DNA of 64,000 bases, taken from positions 118,487-182,486 of the forward strand of contig NZ_JAKLSQ010000009.1 of the NCBI RefSeq assembly GCF_022014495.1, written 5' to 3'. Positions 9,477-17,672 of the stretch are shown here, one piece after another; the first letter of the stretch is position 1; each line of letters starts with the position of its first letter. Source of the stretch: Sandaracinobacteroides sayramensis. Lineage in GTDB: Bacteria > Pseudomonadota > Alphaproteobacteria > Sphingomonadales > Sphingomonadaceae. The translations under genes were made by a program, and so were the position numbers. The notes under the pieces are model-generated. The model was not told the DNA's origin. It searched no databases and saw nothing but the letters and a program-made list of their open reading frames with translations.

Positions 9477-9710
9477 ATGTCGGCCCGGCAGCCTGCAACG
9501 AATGGCGACGACGCGCCCCCGATTGGGCCGATAAGCGTTCGCATTCCCGACGCAGTACGGATGACGGGGCTCAGCAAATCCAAGATCTACCAGCTCATCG
9601 CTTCCGGCGACATCGAGGCAGCCAAGGTCGGCCGTGCAACCGTGGTGTTTGTCGATAGTCTGCGGTCCTTTCTGCGATCACACTGTAAACAGCCGCGTTC
9701 TCGGGCGTAG
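9477..9710 (+). CDS. Excisionase-like helix-turn-helix protein
   Basis: This 77-residue protein contains ISVRIPDAVRMTGLSKSKIY, QLIASGDIEAAKVGRATVV and FVDSLRSFLRSH, the pattern of a MerR-like (HTH_17/AlpA/excisionase) winged-helix domain. It follows the DUF2274 gene by four bases and is the last gene of the transfer operon. In mobile elements such proteins control excision or act as activators, which suits its place near a possible attachment site. No recombinase gene is visible nearby, so the role remains inferred. Confidence 0.7.
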   Translation: MSARQPATNGDDAPPIGPISVRIPDAVRMTGLSKSKIYQLIASGDIEAAKVGRATVVFVDSLRSFLRSHCKQPRSRA

Positions 9711-10213
9711 CAGGGATCGCGCATGTCGGCCTGTCGATATTTCGGCACGGCCTGTCGCGAAGGGGTAAAATTGGGGGTGGATTGAGCGGAATTATCGGCA
9801 CGACGATCAAGAACGTTGTTATAAATCAGTATCTTATGTTTTTCGTGTGAATCCCTCCTCCGCCACCAAATATATCCAGGCCGTCGAACCGGCCCAATAA
9901 TATGTGAAATCAAACATTTGTTTGCGATTGCGTGCCGCATCGGCAGCATGCGGCAGACAGCAGGTCATGTGCGGGTATCTCGACGATTCCCCGACCATCC
10001 AGCGATTTCGCCGGATCGCCGCGAAAGACGGCAAGCACGCCCTTGTCAGCGTTGCCGTCGCACGGCCAACATATAGCCCAAGCCGTCAATCAGGCTGGCG
10101 AAGTGTCGGCTGGAATGTCCGCCATCAGGGCGAAGGCGTTCGAGCAGAACCACGCCCGGGAGAAGCGGCGAGGAAGAGCCCCGCTGCCTCTCTCCCGAAA
10201 CGCTGGTTCGGGC
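9711..10213. other. Intergenic region at the end of the transfer operon
   Basis: About 500 bp with no convincing gene. It is AT-richer between 9790 and 9930 than its surroundings and contains the tRNA-like 3' end described separately. The downstream part (about 9960-10210) has coding-like composition but only short, unrecognisable reading frames on either strand. It may be eroded gene remains at an element boundary. Confidence 0.5.
9849..9868 (+). other. Possible attachment site: tRNA 3'-end-like sequence
   Basis: GAATCCCTCCTCCGCCACCA matches the usual end of a bacterial tRNA: the last bases of the T loop, a CCCTC T-stem strand, a seven-base acceptor strand, discriminator A and CCA. The bases just before it (GTGT) differ from the normal GTTC, and no tRNA body is present upstream. 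Integrative elements commonly duplicate exactly this part of a tRNA gene at one end. It is the right distance from an excisionase-like gene, but the other att copy is outside the window. Confidence 0.4.
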
Positions 10214-11104
10214 TTACGCGCCTTCCGGCCGCGGCGACAGATATTTGGCGCGCAGCAGAGCGATCTTCGCCGCGTCCAGGCCCAGCTTGTCGCGGTAATA
10301 GCCTTCCACACCACCCGGCTGGCTATCGATCGTGGCGAAGGCCGCCTCCAGATAGCTGCGGTCGACACCCATCAGCGCCTTGATCACATCCGGCGAAAGC
10401 TTGCTGTACATTTGGCTCTGCCGGTCATCGGCCAGCATCTCCTTGCGCGGACGGAAATACTGGTTGGAAAGAAGATAGTCCTCGATCACCGTCTCGCGCG
10501 GGACGCCGAGCACGCTCAGCAGGATGGCGGCAGCGACGCCGGTGCGGTCCTTGCCCGCCGTGCAGTTGAAGGCGACCGCGCCATCGCCGCCCAGCAATTG
10601 CGCGAAGAGCGCGCGATACTGGTCTGCGAAAGTCAGCGGTATCTCGCGATAGAGCGAGGCCATCGCCGCCCTCGCCTGCTCGCCCGTCAGGCCGGGCTGG
10701 CTGAGCGGCTTCGCAATCGCGCTGTGGTCCATGCTGTAGTCATGCGTGAGGATTTGCGGAGCGGACGCCGCCGGCCAGGCGACCGCCTCCCTGGCCCGCT
10801 CATTGTTGTCGCGGAAATCGACCACGGTTTTCAGGCCAAGCGATGCGAGATAGCGGAAATCCGCCTCCGTAAGGCGGTTCATCGCGCCCGAGCGATAGAG
10901 CAGGCCCCATTTCACTTCGCGACCGTCGGCGGTCTTGTAGCCGCCCAGTTCGCGAAAATTCTGCCCGCCTTCCAGCGGCAGCAGGCGCTGCTGCGCGGGG
11001 ATGGCAGTGGCGGCGACTTCGCGCGCCAGCGCCGGGGCGGCGAGCGGAGAGGCGATGGCGGCGGCGAGCAGGAGCGCGACGCGAACCCGATTCAACTGTT
11101 GCAT
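10214..11104 (-). CDS. Secreted tyrosine-protein phosphatase-like protein
   Basis: The 296-residue protein has an N-terminal signal peptide (ends near APALA). Its body is of the bacterial tyrosine/serine phosphatase family that contains NFRELGGY, WGLLYRSGAM and the P-loop CTAGKDRTG, with nucleophile Cys181 and Arg187. The start at 11104 has AAGGA upstream. It follows the broken TonB receptor by 25 bp on the same strand; receptor plus such a phosphatase is a familiar pairing in sphingomonads. Its periplasmic substrate is unknown, possibly a phosphorylated nutrient or lipid. Confidence 0.85.
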   Translation of the reverse strand: MQQLNRVRVALLLAAAIASPLAAPALAREVAATAIPAQQRLLPLEGGQNFRELGGYKTADGREVKWGLLYRSGAMNRLTEADFRYLASLGLKTVVDFRDNNERAREAVAWPAASAPQILTHDYSMDHSAIAKPLSQPGLTGEQARAAMASLYREIPLTFADQYRALFAQLLGGDGAVAFNCTAGKDRTGVAAAILLSVLGVPRETVIEDYLLSNQYFRPRKEMLADDRQSQMYSKLSPDVIKALMGVDRSYLEAAFATIDSQPGGVEGYYRDKLGLDAAKIALLRAKYLSPRPEGA

Positions 11105-11129
11105 GGTCAGTCCTTCTTTTTCCGGGGGT

Positions 11130-12951
11130 TCACAGCGCGAAGCGGATTCCGAACAGGTATCGGCTGCCGATCTGTTCGACTTCGGTCGGATGCGACCGCT
11201 GCCCCTCATAGGCCATGTAGATCGCATTGGTCAGGTTCGAGAGGTCCGCGAAGAGCGTGAGCCTGTCGTTGATGGCGTAGCGCAAGGATATGTCGAGATT
11301 GTCGTAGCCCTTGCGATATTCGCCGCTGCCCAGCCCTCCCAGCGTGTCCAGCCAGTCGCTCCGCCACTGATAGCTGACCCGCGCGGACAGCCCGAACTTC
11401 TCGTAGTAAAGCGAGGTGTTGACGACAGTGTCCGACATGCCGGGAAAGGGGACGCCCTTCTGGTCGGCCGTGTCGAACTTGCCGCCGAGGAAGGCGACAT
11501 TGCCCTGGAAGCCGAAGCCGTCGAGCACGCCGGGCAGGAAGGAGAATTGCTGCTGGTAGTTGAACTCCACGCCGTAGAGCCGGCCGTTGCTGCCGTTGAA
11601 GGTGGAGCTGAAGATGTAACCGGACCGATCGACGCCGTCGCTGTTGTAGAAGTCCGAGCCGACCGGTTCCTGGAACTGGAACAGAACATTGTCCACCCAG
11701 CGGTAGAAGCCGGAGACGGCGATGATGCCGCCGCCCGGGATATAATATTCCGCGCTGGCGTCGAGGCCCCAGGTGTATTCCGGCTTCAGCTCGGGATTGC
11801 CGCCGCCGATGGTTCCGGGGGACGAGGTGTCGTTGATCGAGCTTCCCACCCGCACTTCGCCGAATGACGGGCGGGCGATGCCGCGCTGGCCGGCGAGGCG
11901 CAGCACGATGTCGTCCGTCACGTCGAAACGGGCGTTCACGCTGGGAAAGAAGTCGGTGTAGCTCTGCGGCGAGGACAGCGGGATCAGCACGGAACCGCTG
12001 CGGGCGAAGCCGGTGTTCGCCAGGCTGAAATGCTCCAGCCGCACCCCTGCGACCACTTGCCCCGCGCCGAAGTCATAAGTGCCCATCACATAGGAAGAAG
12101 CGCATCTCGTCGCGCGGGGCATATTCGATCGCCGCGAACAGGCCGTTGTTCTCGCGCTCCACCTTGTACTGGCGCACGTCGAACTCGGTCGGGCCGTCGG
12201 CATCGTAAAGCCCCACCTCGCGGTTGTCGGTCAACTGCTTGCGCCGATAGTGGGAGCCGCCGACGACGATGCCGACCGTGCCGTTGGACCAGCTTGCCCG
12301 GATCGAGCCCTGCCGCTGCTCCTTGCCGCCCAGGTCCATGAAGCCATAGCCGAGATCGCCCTGCAGGTGGAAACCGTCCTGCGCCAGCGGCGAATAGGTG
12401 CGCAGGTCGATATTGGCGACGATCGCTTCGGACGGCAGGTCGGGCGTCAGCGATTTGTTGATCGCCATCGAACTCAGCAGCACGGCGGGCACCGCATCGA
12501 AGCGGAAGGCCCGGGTCGTGCCGCCCTCGTCCACGCCAACCATCGGAATCCCGTCTATGCTGACCGAAGTCCAGCGGTTGGGCGCGCCGCGCACCTGGAT
12601 GTAGCGCTCCTGCCCCTGGTCGCGCTGCACGGCCACGGACGGCAGGCGTGAAAGGGCTGCCGCGCTGTTCTGGTCGGGGAAGCGGCCGACGGCATCGGCC
12701 GCCGCGACATCCACGAGGTTCGGGGCGTCGCGCTTCTCGCGGACCGAGGCGGCCTGCGCAGCCAGGATCGAGCCGGTGACGACGATGTCTTCCCCCCCCA
12801 TGTCGGCAGAAACGCCGGCGGAAGCGCCGGCGGAAGCGTCGGCCGGCGCATTCGCCGGGCTTTGCGCGTGCGCGGACGGGGCCGCGAACAAAGTGGTGGC
12901 AACGCCTGCGAGCAGGAGAGCATGCTGGCCGAGAAGAGATGCGATACGCAT
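11130..12951 (-). pseudogene. TonB-dependent receptor with internal deletion and frameshift
   Basis: The N-terminal part (12951 leftwards to about 12100, about 285 residues) has a signal peptide, a TonB-box-like stretch (DIVVTGS) and a complete plug domain (NLVDVAAADAVGRFPDQNSA, YIQVRGAPNRWTSVSIDGI). The frame then ends at 12073 just after DEMRFFL. The C-terminal barrel (YVMGTYDFGAGQVVAGVRLE to the terminal IRFAL) continues in another frame to 11130. Together they give roughly 600 residues, whereas receptors of this Caulobacter-like group are about 800-950. A few hundred codons of the barrel are therefore missing at the junction near 12090-12110. Confidence 0.85.
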
Positions 12952-13130
12952 TTGATGTAACCCCTTTTGAATTTCGCGGGGTCGATAGAACGATTGTATG
13001 TGGATCGAGTGACGGCTGTGTTACGCTTTTGAGGCAGGCGGAGAAAGCCGGAGCAGGGACCCTGCATGCGGGTTGAAAAGCCTGTTCGATGGGTTAGTCA
13101 TATCCGGCTTCAGCAGATCGAGATGAGTGA

Positions 13131-14369
13131 ATGCAATCCGACGCAAAGGGGAAGAAAGCAGCCATCGCCACGCCAGCACAGCTCATCGAGGCAGTGCTGG
13201 AGAGCTGGTGCAGCCATTCCAGCGGAGAGATTTCCGCGCGGATGCTGGCGGGGAAAGCCGGTATCGCGACCTCGGCGATTTACTATCATTTCGAAAATCT
13301 GGAACAATTGTATCAAGCGGCACAAGTGAAGTCGCTGGGCGATGCGCGACATTGGTGCGAGGCGCAGATACAGACTTTCCTCGCCATCAAGCGCAACGGG
13401 CTCCTGTCCCGCTCGGCTTTCGGATCGCTCCTTGCCGCCATCATCGATGATTTGTGCACGGTGCAGCGGCAGGCGGCCTTCGCGTGGCGGGAATGCCAGC
13501 TTCTGGCCGCGCGCCGGCCTGGATTTGCACCCCTGCTTGCAGAATGGGATTCTCTCTTTCGCAGGCTGTGCAAGGAGCTGTGCGCAGTCGTCGGCCTGGG
13601 CCACGCCTCGGCTCTGACCTTCTACTTTTTCGAAAGCGAAAGCCTGTTCCACCTGATCCGCTGGAACAGGCTGCTCGATCGGGCAGCGCTCGACGAGATC
13701 GCGTCAGGCTGGGCAAGTTCGATTCAGGGCAAACCTCCGTTGCACGCCCCGATCCGGGTGCACCTTTGGAAACGGGCGCAGGAGGCTCTTCCGGTCGCGA
13801 CGGCCAGAACGCATGAGTCCATTGCCAGGGCGGCGGCGAAGCTGCTGATCGAGCAGGGGGTATCGGGAATCACCCATCGCGCCGTAGCCGCGGAAGCCGG
13901 GCTGACGCTGGGAGTCGTCGCACATCAATGCCATCGAGCGGCCGATCTGCTGGAGCAGGCCTATGGCGCCATCTACCTGCAATTGACGGGCAATCGGCTG
14001 GAGGAGGCGCGCAACACGCCGCCGGATCAGGCTCTGGGCGTTCCATCGCTGCTGCAGATGCTGGCCATTCAGGAACTGGTTCTGGCGGTCGCGCGCGGCC
14101 GAACCGATGCGGCGTTCGCCACCTCGCTTCGCTATCTGAGAGGCACGACGAGCAGCCATACAGTAGAGGGGCGGCTGGGCTTGAAAGGTGAAAATTCGGT
14201 GCTCGTCGCGACGATCCTGTCCAACACCATGATCGGTTTGTTGCGCAATGCAGGGGAAACCGATCGCCAGGCGGCGGTGATCGCAGCCGAGGCGGAGCTG
14301 TTTCGGATGATGGCGGACGATTCTGGCGGCAGCGATCGGGAACCAAAACCGGCTTCAGGGGAGCGATAG
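13131..14369 (+). CDS. Regulator with two TetR-type DNA-binding domains
   Basis: This 412-residue protein contains two TetR-like helix-turn-helix units. The first covers about residues 18-62 (ISARMLAGKAGIATSAIYYH then FENLEQLYQAA). The second covers about residues 225-280 (ARAAAKLLIEQGVSGITHRA, then VAAEAGLTLGVVAHQCH). Each is followed by a helical ligand-binding-like region, so it is a tandem TetR protein twice the usual length. It is divergent from the receptor/phosphatase pair across 180 bp and may control it. The start ATG is at 13131; no strong ribosome-binding site is seen. Confidence 0.8.
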   Translation: MQSDAKGKKAAIATPAQLIEAVLESWCSHSSGEISARMLAGKAGIATSAIYYHFENLEQLYQAAQVKSLGDARHWCEAQIQTFLAIKRNGLLSRSAFGSLLAAIIDDLCTVQRQAAFAWRECQLLAARRPGFAPLLAEWDSLFRRLCKELCAVVGLGHASALTFYFFESESLFHLIRWNRLLDRAALDEIASGWASSIQGKPPLHAPIRVHLWKRAQEALPVATARTHESIARAAAKLLIEQGVSGITHRAVAAEAGLTLGVVAHQCHRAADLLEQAYGAIYLQLTGNRLEEARNTPPDQALGVPSLLQMLAIQELVLAVARGRTDAAFATSLRYLRGTTSSHTVEGRLGLKGENSVLVATILSNTMIGLLRNAGETDRQAAVIAAEAELFRMMADDSGGSDREPKPASGER

Positions 14370-14562
14370 GCTGCGCAATCTGTTTCGCCGGCGCAGCCAA
14401 AGTCGCTGACGATAGCCTTAGCTCAGTATGCGTCAGATACTATGAAGCGCCACACGCAGCTTCAGCCTTGCCCAAAGCCGCAACAGCTTCATGTCCTTTG
14501 CTCCTGCGCGCCAGACTGATGGCCACCGATTTCACCACCAGTTTTGGAGCGAAAGAAGGGTG
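14370..14562. other. Short intergenic region
   Basis: This 190-bp gap lies between convergently oriented genes (TetR-like regulator and enoyl-CoA hydratase). No supported gene, strong terminator hairpin or repeat was recognised in it. Confidence 0.4.
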
Positions 14563-15339
14563 TCAGCGCCCCTTCCAGACCGGCTTGCGCTTTTCCGCAA
14601 AGGCTCTCGGCCCCTCTCTAGCGTCGTCACTGGTGCGCCAGGCGACGAATTCCGCATATCCGGGCTGGTTGCGCATCGCGGTTTCCACATCGGGTTCTGT
14701 CAGCCCGCGTTGCACTAGCGCCTTAGACGTACGCAGAGCCATCGGAGAAGCGCGCAATATGTCGCCCACCCAGCGTGCGGTCGCTTCCAGCAACTGGTCG
14801 GCTGCCACCACCTCGTTCACCAGCCCCATGCGCAGTGCCTCGTTGGCGGTCGCTCGGCGGGAGGCAAGGATCAGACCCATCGCCTGCTTAAGCGGCGCTT
14901 GACGTGCCAGCCGGTGCAACCCACCGCCGAGCGCCACCGCCCCTACCAATGGTTCAGGCAAGCCGAAGCTGGCGACATCGGCAGCGATGACGATGTCACA
15001 GGCCAATGCGATCTCAAAGCCACCGCCCAGCGCCACCCCATTCACTGCGGCGATGAACGGCTTGGGGCAATCGAATCGCTCGATCAGGCCAGCGTAGCCG
15101 CTTTGTGGGTAAGTCGCCGGAAGTCCGCTGCGCGCGGCGGCCTTCAGATCGGAACCGGCACAGAAAGCGCGATTTCCCGCCCCGGTGATCACGCAAACAA
15201 GCTGATCGTCCGCCGCCGCGAAAGCATCGAACGCGTGTTGCAGTTGCACGTGCATTTCGGGGTTCAGAGCATTCATCGCTTCGGGACGATTTAGCGTGAT
15301 GGTGGTGACCGGCCCTTCGATGGCGACAAGAATGTGCAT
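14563..15339 (-). CDS. Enoyl-CoA hydratase/isomerase family protein
   Basis: The 258-residue crotonase-fold protein has VTTITLNRPEAMNALNPEM, the oxyanion-hole segment FCAGSDLKAA and VALGGGFEIALACDI. This is the order expected for CoA hydratases or isomerases. The two catalytic acids are not placed with certainty, so hydratase, isomerase or C-C lyase activity are all possible. ATG 15339 is chosen because GGGAGA precedes it; an earlier in-frame ATG (15378) would run into a perfect inverted repeat. It is divergent from the MFS gene. Confidence 0.85.
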   Translation of the reverse strand: MHILVAIEGPVTTITLNRPEAMNALNPEMHVQLQHAFDAFAAADDQLVCVITGAGNRAFCAGSDLKAAARSGLPATYPQSGYAGLIERFDCPKPFIAAVNGVALGGGFEIALACDIVIAADVASFGLPEPLVGAVALGGGLHRLARQAPLKQAMGLILASRRATANEALRMGLVNEVVAADQLLEATARWVGDILRASPMALRTSKALVQRGLTEPDVETAMRNQPGYAEFVAWRTSDDAREGPRAFAEKRKPVWKGR

Positions 15340-15361
15340 GTGGTCTCCCGAATTTTTGTAA

Positions 15362-15397
15362 TTGAGATTATCATACACTTATATATGATAATCTCAA
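15362..15397. promoter_or_regulatory. Perfect 14-bp inverted repeat between divergent genes
   Basis: TTGAGATTATCATA (15362-15375), 8-bp spacer CACTTATA, then the exact reverse complement (15384-15397). It lies 23 bp upstream of the hydratase start and 55 bp upstream of the MFS start. An operator for a dimeric regulator controlling both directions is likely; no T-run follows, which argues against a terminator. Confidence 0.65.
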
Positions 15398-15451
15398 ACA
15401 CAGAAAATAGATGAGAAAAGCCATGCATTTTGCAACCGATGATGCCGCGCA

Positions 15452-16732
15452 ATGACCGAACACGAGAAGATGGAGGGCGCAGGCGGCAATAAGGTGGCAC
15501 GGCCGCAAGCCATGCTGGTATTGCTGACGATGGCTTATTGTCTCGCTTACGTCGATCGGCTGATGATGGCCGTGGTGGCAGAGCAGGTGAAGGCCGAATT
15601 CGGCCTTTCCGACAAGCAGCTTTTCCTGCTGACGGGCGCTGCCTTCGTATTGATATATGGAGCGTGCGGCATATTCTCGGGCTGGCTGCTCGACCGTTCC
15701 AGCCGGCGCAAGATCGTTGCGGGATCGCTGTGGCTGTGGAGCATCTTCACCATGGCCTGCGCCATGGCCGGGAATTTCTGGCATCTGGCCATAGCCCGCG
15801 CCGGTGTCGGGGCTGGTGAATCCGCCATCGTGCCCGCCGCTCTTTCGCTGATCAGCGACAGCTACCCTCCCCGGCGCCGCCCACTGGCGATGGGAATTTT
15901 TTATGCCGGCGGCATGGTCGGCATACTGATTGCCTGGGTGGTGGGTGGCTGGATCGCCCACGGCATGGGCTGGCGATGGGCCTTCCTGCTCGCGGGGCCG
16001 CCGGGCATCCTGCTGGGGCTGGTGATCTGGTTTCGCGGCGGGGAAATGCCCCGCGCGGCAGTCGCGCCTGCATCGGCAAGCCCCAATTCCACCTTTCACG
16101 ACGTGTGGCGCAACCGCCCGCTGATGTGGCTGATTACAGCCGGCTCCGTTATCACCTTCGTGAACATCGGGTTGATCAACCTGATGGGCAGCTTTTTCAT
16201 CCGCAGTCATGGCATGACGGTCCGCGATGTTGGGCTGGTGTTCGGTCCGGTGATGGCGGCGGGAATGGTGCTGGGGCTGATCGGAGGCGGCTGGATTGGC
16301 AACCGGCTTGCCAATCGCGGCACCGCCATACTGATCCGCTTTTCCATGTGGAACTGCCTGGCGATGTTCCCGCTGTACATGGGCATCTTCCTGGCAGAGG
16401 AACTGTGGCTGGCATTGCTGTTCACCTTTCTGGGCACCATCAGCAGCGTTCTCTATTCACCCAGCTTTTCCGCTGCCTATCAGGCCGTCAGCGCCGCACA
16501 CACGCGCGGGACAGCGGCCGGCATATCCAATTTCGCCAGCGCGCTGATCGGCGGGGCGCTGGCCACCTTCCTTGTTGGCGCGCTAAGCGATCATCTGCGA
16601 CCGGAACATGGGGCAGACAGCCTGCGCCTGGCGATGATGGCAGGCATGGTCACATGCCTGATCGCGGCAGCGCTGTTCCATATCGCTTGCCGTAAGGTGA
16701 TGCGCGAACGTCCGGAATTACTGCACGGCTAG
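15452..16732 (+). CDS. MFS transporter
   Basis: This 426-residue major facilitator has about twelve hydrophobic segments. The N-terminal motif AYVDRLMMAVVAEQVKAEF and the loop GWLLDRSSRRKIV resemble the spinster/anion:cation symporter branch used for aromatic acids and other organic anions. It stands at the head of a rightward run with the ferredoxin and MarR genes and diverges from an enoyl-CoA hydratase. It probably imports the pathway substrate or an intermediate across the inner membrane. Substrate specificity cannot be inferred. Confidence 0.85.
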   Translation: MTEHEKMEGAGGNKVARPQAMLVLLTMAYCLAYVDRLMMAVVAEQVKAEFGLSDKQLFLLTGAAFVLIYGACGIFSGWLLDRSSRRKIVAGSLWLWSIFTMACAMAGNFWHLAIARAGVGAGESAIVPAALSLISDSYPPRRRPLAMGIFYAGGMVGILIAWVVGGWIAHGMGWRWAFLLAGPPGILLGLVIWFRGGEMPRAAVAPASASPNSTFHDVWRNRPLMWLITAGSVITFVNIGLINLMGSFFIRSHGMTVRDVGLVFGPVMAAGMVLGLIGGGWIGNRLANRGTAILIRFSMWNCLAMFPLYMGIFLAEELWLALLFTFLGTISSVLYSPSFSAAYQAVSAAHTRGTAAGISNFASALIGGALATFLVGALSDHLRPEHGADSLRLAMMAGMVTCLIAAALFHIACRKVMRERPELLHG

Positions 16733-16764
16733 CAAAGCGCTGGTAAAGCGGCTAGCACTCTGCC

Positions 16765-16785
16765 ATAGTTCGCTACTATATAGTA
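16765..16785. promoter_or_regulatory. Candidate MarR operator upstream of the ferredoxin/MarR pair
   Basis: ATAGTTCGC (reverse complement GCGAACTAT) at 16765-16773 directly abuts a 12-bp perfect palindrome, TACTATATAGTA, at 16774-16785. It lies 18 bp before the ferredoxin start. The same GCGAAC-containing element recurs upstream of other operons in the window. Confidence 0.5.
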
Positions 16786-16802
16786 TAGCACTGGATCACT
16801 GA

Positions 16803-17117
16803 ATGGCGCTGGTGAAGGCATGCGATCTGACAGATCTGAGCGACGACGAAATCTACAAGGCAGAACTGGATGGCGCACCGCCCATCGCCATCTACCTGAT
16901 CGATGGCGAGGTCTTCGCCACGCACGATACCTGCACCCACGGCGAAGCCAGCCTTTCCGAGGATGGATATATCGAGGATGGTACGGTGGTGTGCAGTTGG
17001 CACGAGGGTGCGTTTGATATTCGCACCGGGCAGGCTTGCCGCCTGCCTTGCATGGATCCACTGCGCAAATTCGTGGTGCAGGTGATCGATGGGGAGGTTT
17101 TCGTCGATCTGGATTGA
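16803..17117 (+). CDS. Rieske [2Fe-2S] ferredoxin
   Basis: The 104-residue soluble protein has the Rieske cluster motif: Cys44 and His46 in CTHG, and Cys64 and His67 in CSWH, 17 residues apart. Such ferredoxins pass electrons to the terminal oxygenase of ring-hydroxylating dioxygenases. The likely partner is the alpha/beta oxygenase at 26314-28151, 10 kb away. No ferredoxin reductase gene is present in the window. The gene is followed closely by a MarR regulator and shares its promoter. Confidence 0.9.
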   Translation: MALVKACDLTDLSDDEIYKAELDGAPPIAIYLIDGEVFATHDTCTHGEASLSEDGYIEDGTVVCSWHEGAFDIRTGQACRLPCMDPLRKFVVQVIDGEVFVDLD

Positions 17118-17132
17118 GGGGAGCGCCTAGCA

Positions 17133-17636
17133 ATGACAGACAAGGAATCCACGGGAAGCTTCCGGCTTGGCTTTCTGATTCACGATGTCTCCCGTTTGCG
17201 TCGAACCGTTGTGGACAAGGCCATGAAGCCAATGGATGTGACGCGGTCGCAATGGTGGGTGCTGAGCAACCTGTCTCGCGATCCGAACAACCAGATGATG
17301 CAGACGGAACTGGCCCATGTGCTGGATATCGGCAAGGTGGCGTTGGGCGGTCTGCTCGATCGGCTGGAGGCAGTGGGATATGTGGAGCGTCGAGCCGATC
17401 CGATGGATCGCCGTGCCAAGCGGGTGATCATGACCGCAAGGGGTGCGCAGATGATGAAGCGCATCCAGAAGCAGGCCGTCAGCCTGAACACAGAGATGCT
17501 GGATGGCATTCCGGCGAGCGAGCTTCAGCAGATGGAAGATATACTGCACCGGATGAAGCAGCGTCTGCGCGCGATGGATAGCGAACTGAAAGTAGAACAG
17601 ATGCGCAAAAACAGCGAACGAAAAGCTGCCGTTTAA
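17133..17636 (+). CDS. MarR-family transcriptional regulator (first copy)
   Basis: The 167-residue winged-helix protein reads RLGFLIHDVSRLRRTVVDKA, TRSQWWVLSNLSR, VLDIGKVALGGLLDRLEAVG and then ADPMDRRAKRV, the wing. It is a close paralogue of the MarR at 55133-55618. MarR proteins usually repress catabolic genes and release DNA on binding an aromatic or CoA-thioester ligand. It lies 15 bp after the ferredoxin gene, so it is probably autoregulated through the palindrome near 16774. Confidence 0.9.
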   Translation: MTDKESTGSFRLGFLIHDVSRLRRTVVDKAMKPMDVTRSQWWVLSNLSRDPNNQMMQTELAHVLDIGKVALGGLLDRLEAVGYVERRADPMDRRAKRVIMTARGAQMMKRIQKQAVSLNTEMLDGIPASELQQMEDILHRMKQRLRAMDSELKVEQMRKNSERKAAV

Positions 17637-17638
17637 AC

Positions 17639-17662
17639 TGGCGGCGGCATGTGCCGCCGCCA
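17639..17662. terminator. Bidirectional terminator hairpin
   Basis: TGGCGGCGGCA, two-base loop, TGCCGCCGCCA: an 11-bp perfect GC-rich stem between the convergent MarR and TonB receptor genes. AT-rich bases flank it on both sides (TTTAAAC before, TTTAATT after). Confidence 0.7.
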
Positions 17663-17672
17663 TTTAATTGCC

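Noticed and set aside
9711-10213. Transposase or integrase fragment
   Set aside because: Neither strand gave a recognisable recombinase motif such as DDE or the Arg-His-Arg-Tyr set.
9932-11260. Long plus-strand frame opposite the phosphatase gene
   Set aside because: It is antisense to a gene with a clear family signature, and its own sequence is Arg/Gln-rich without motifs.
12952-13130. MarR-type motif in the receptor/TetR intergenic region
   Set aside because: No GCGAACNAT or long inverted repeat was found there.
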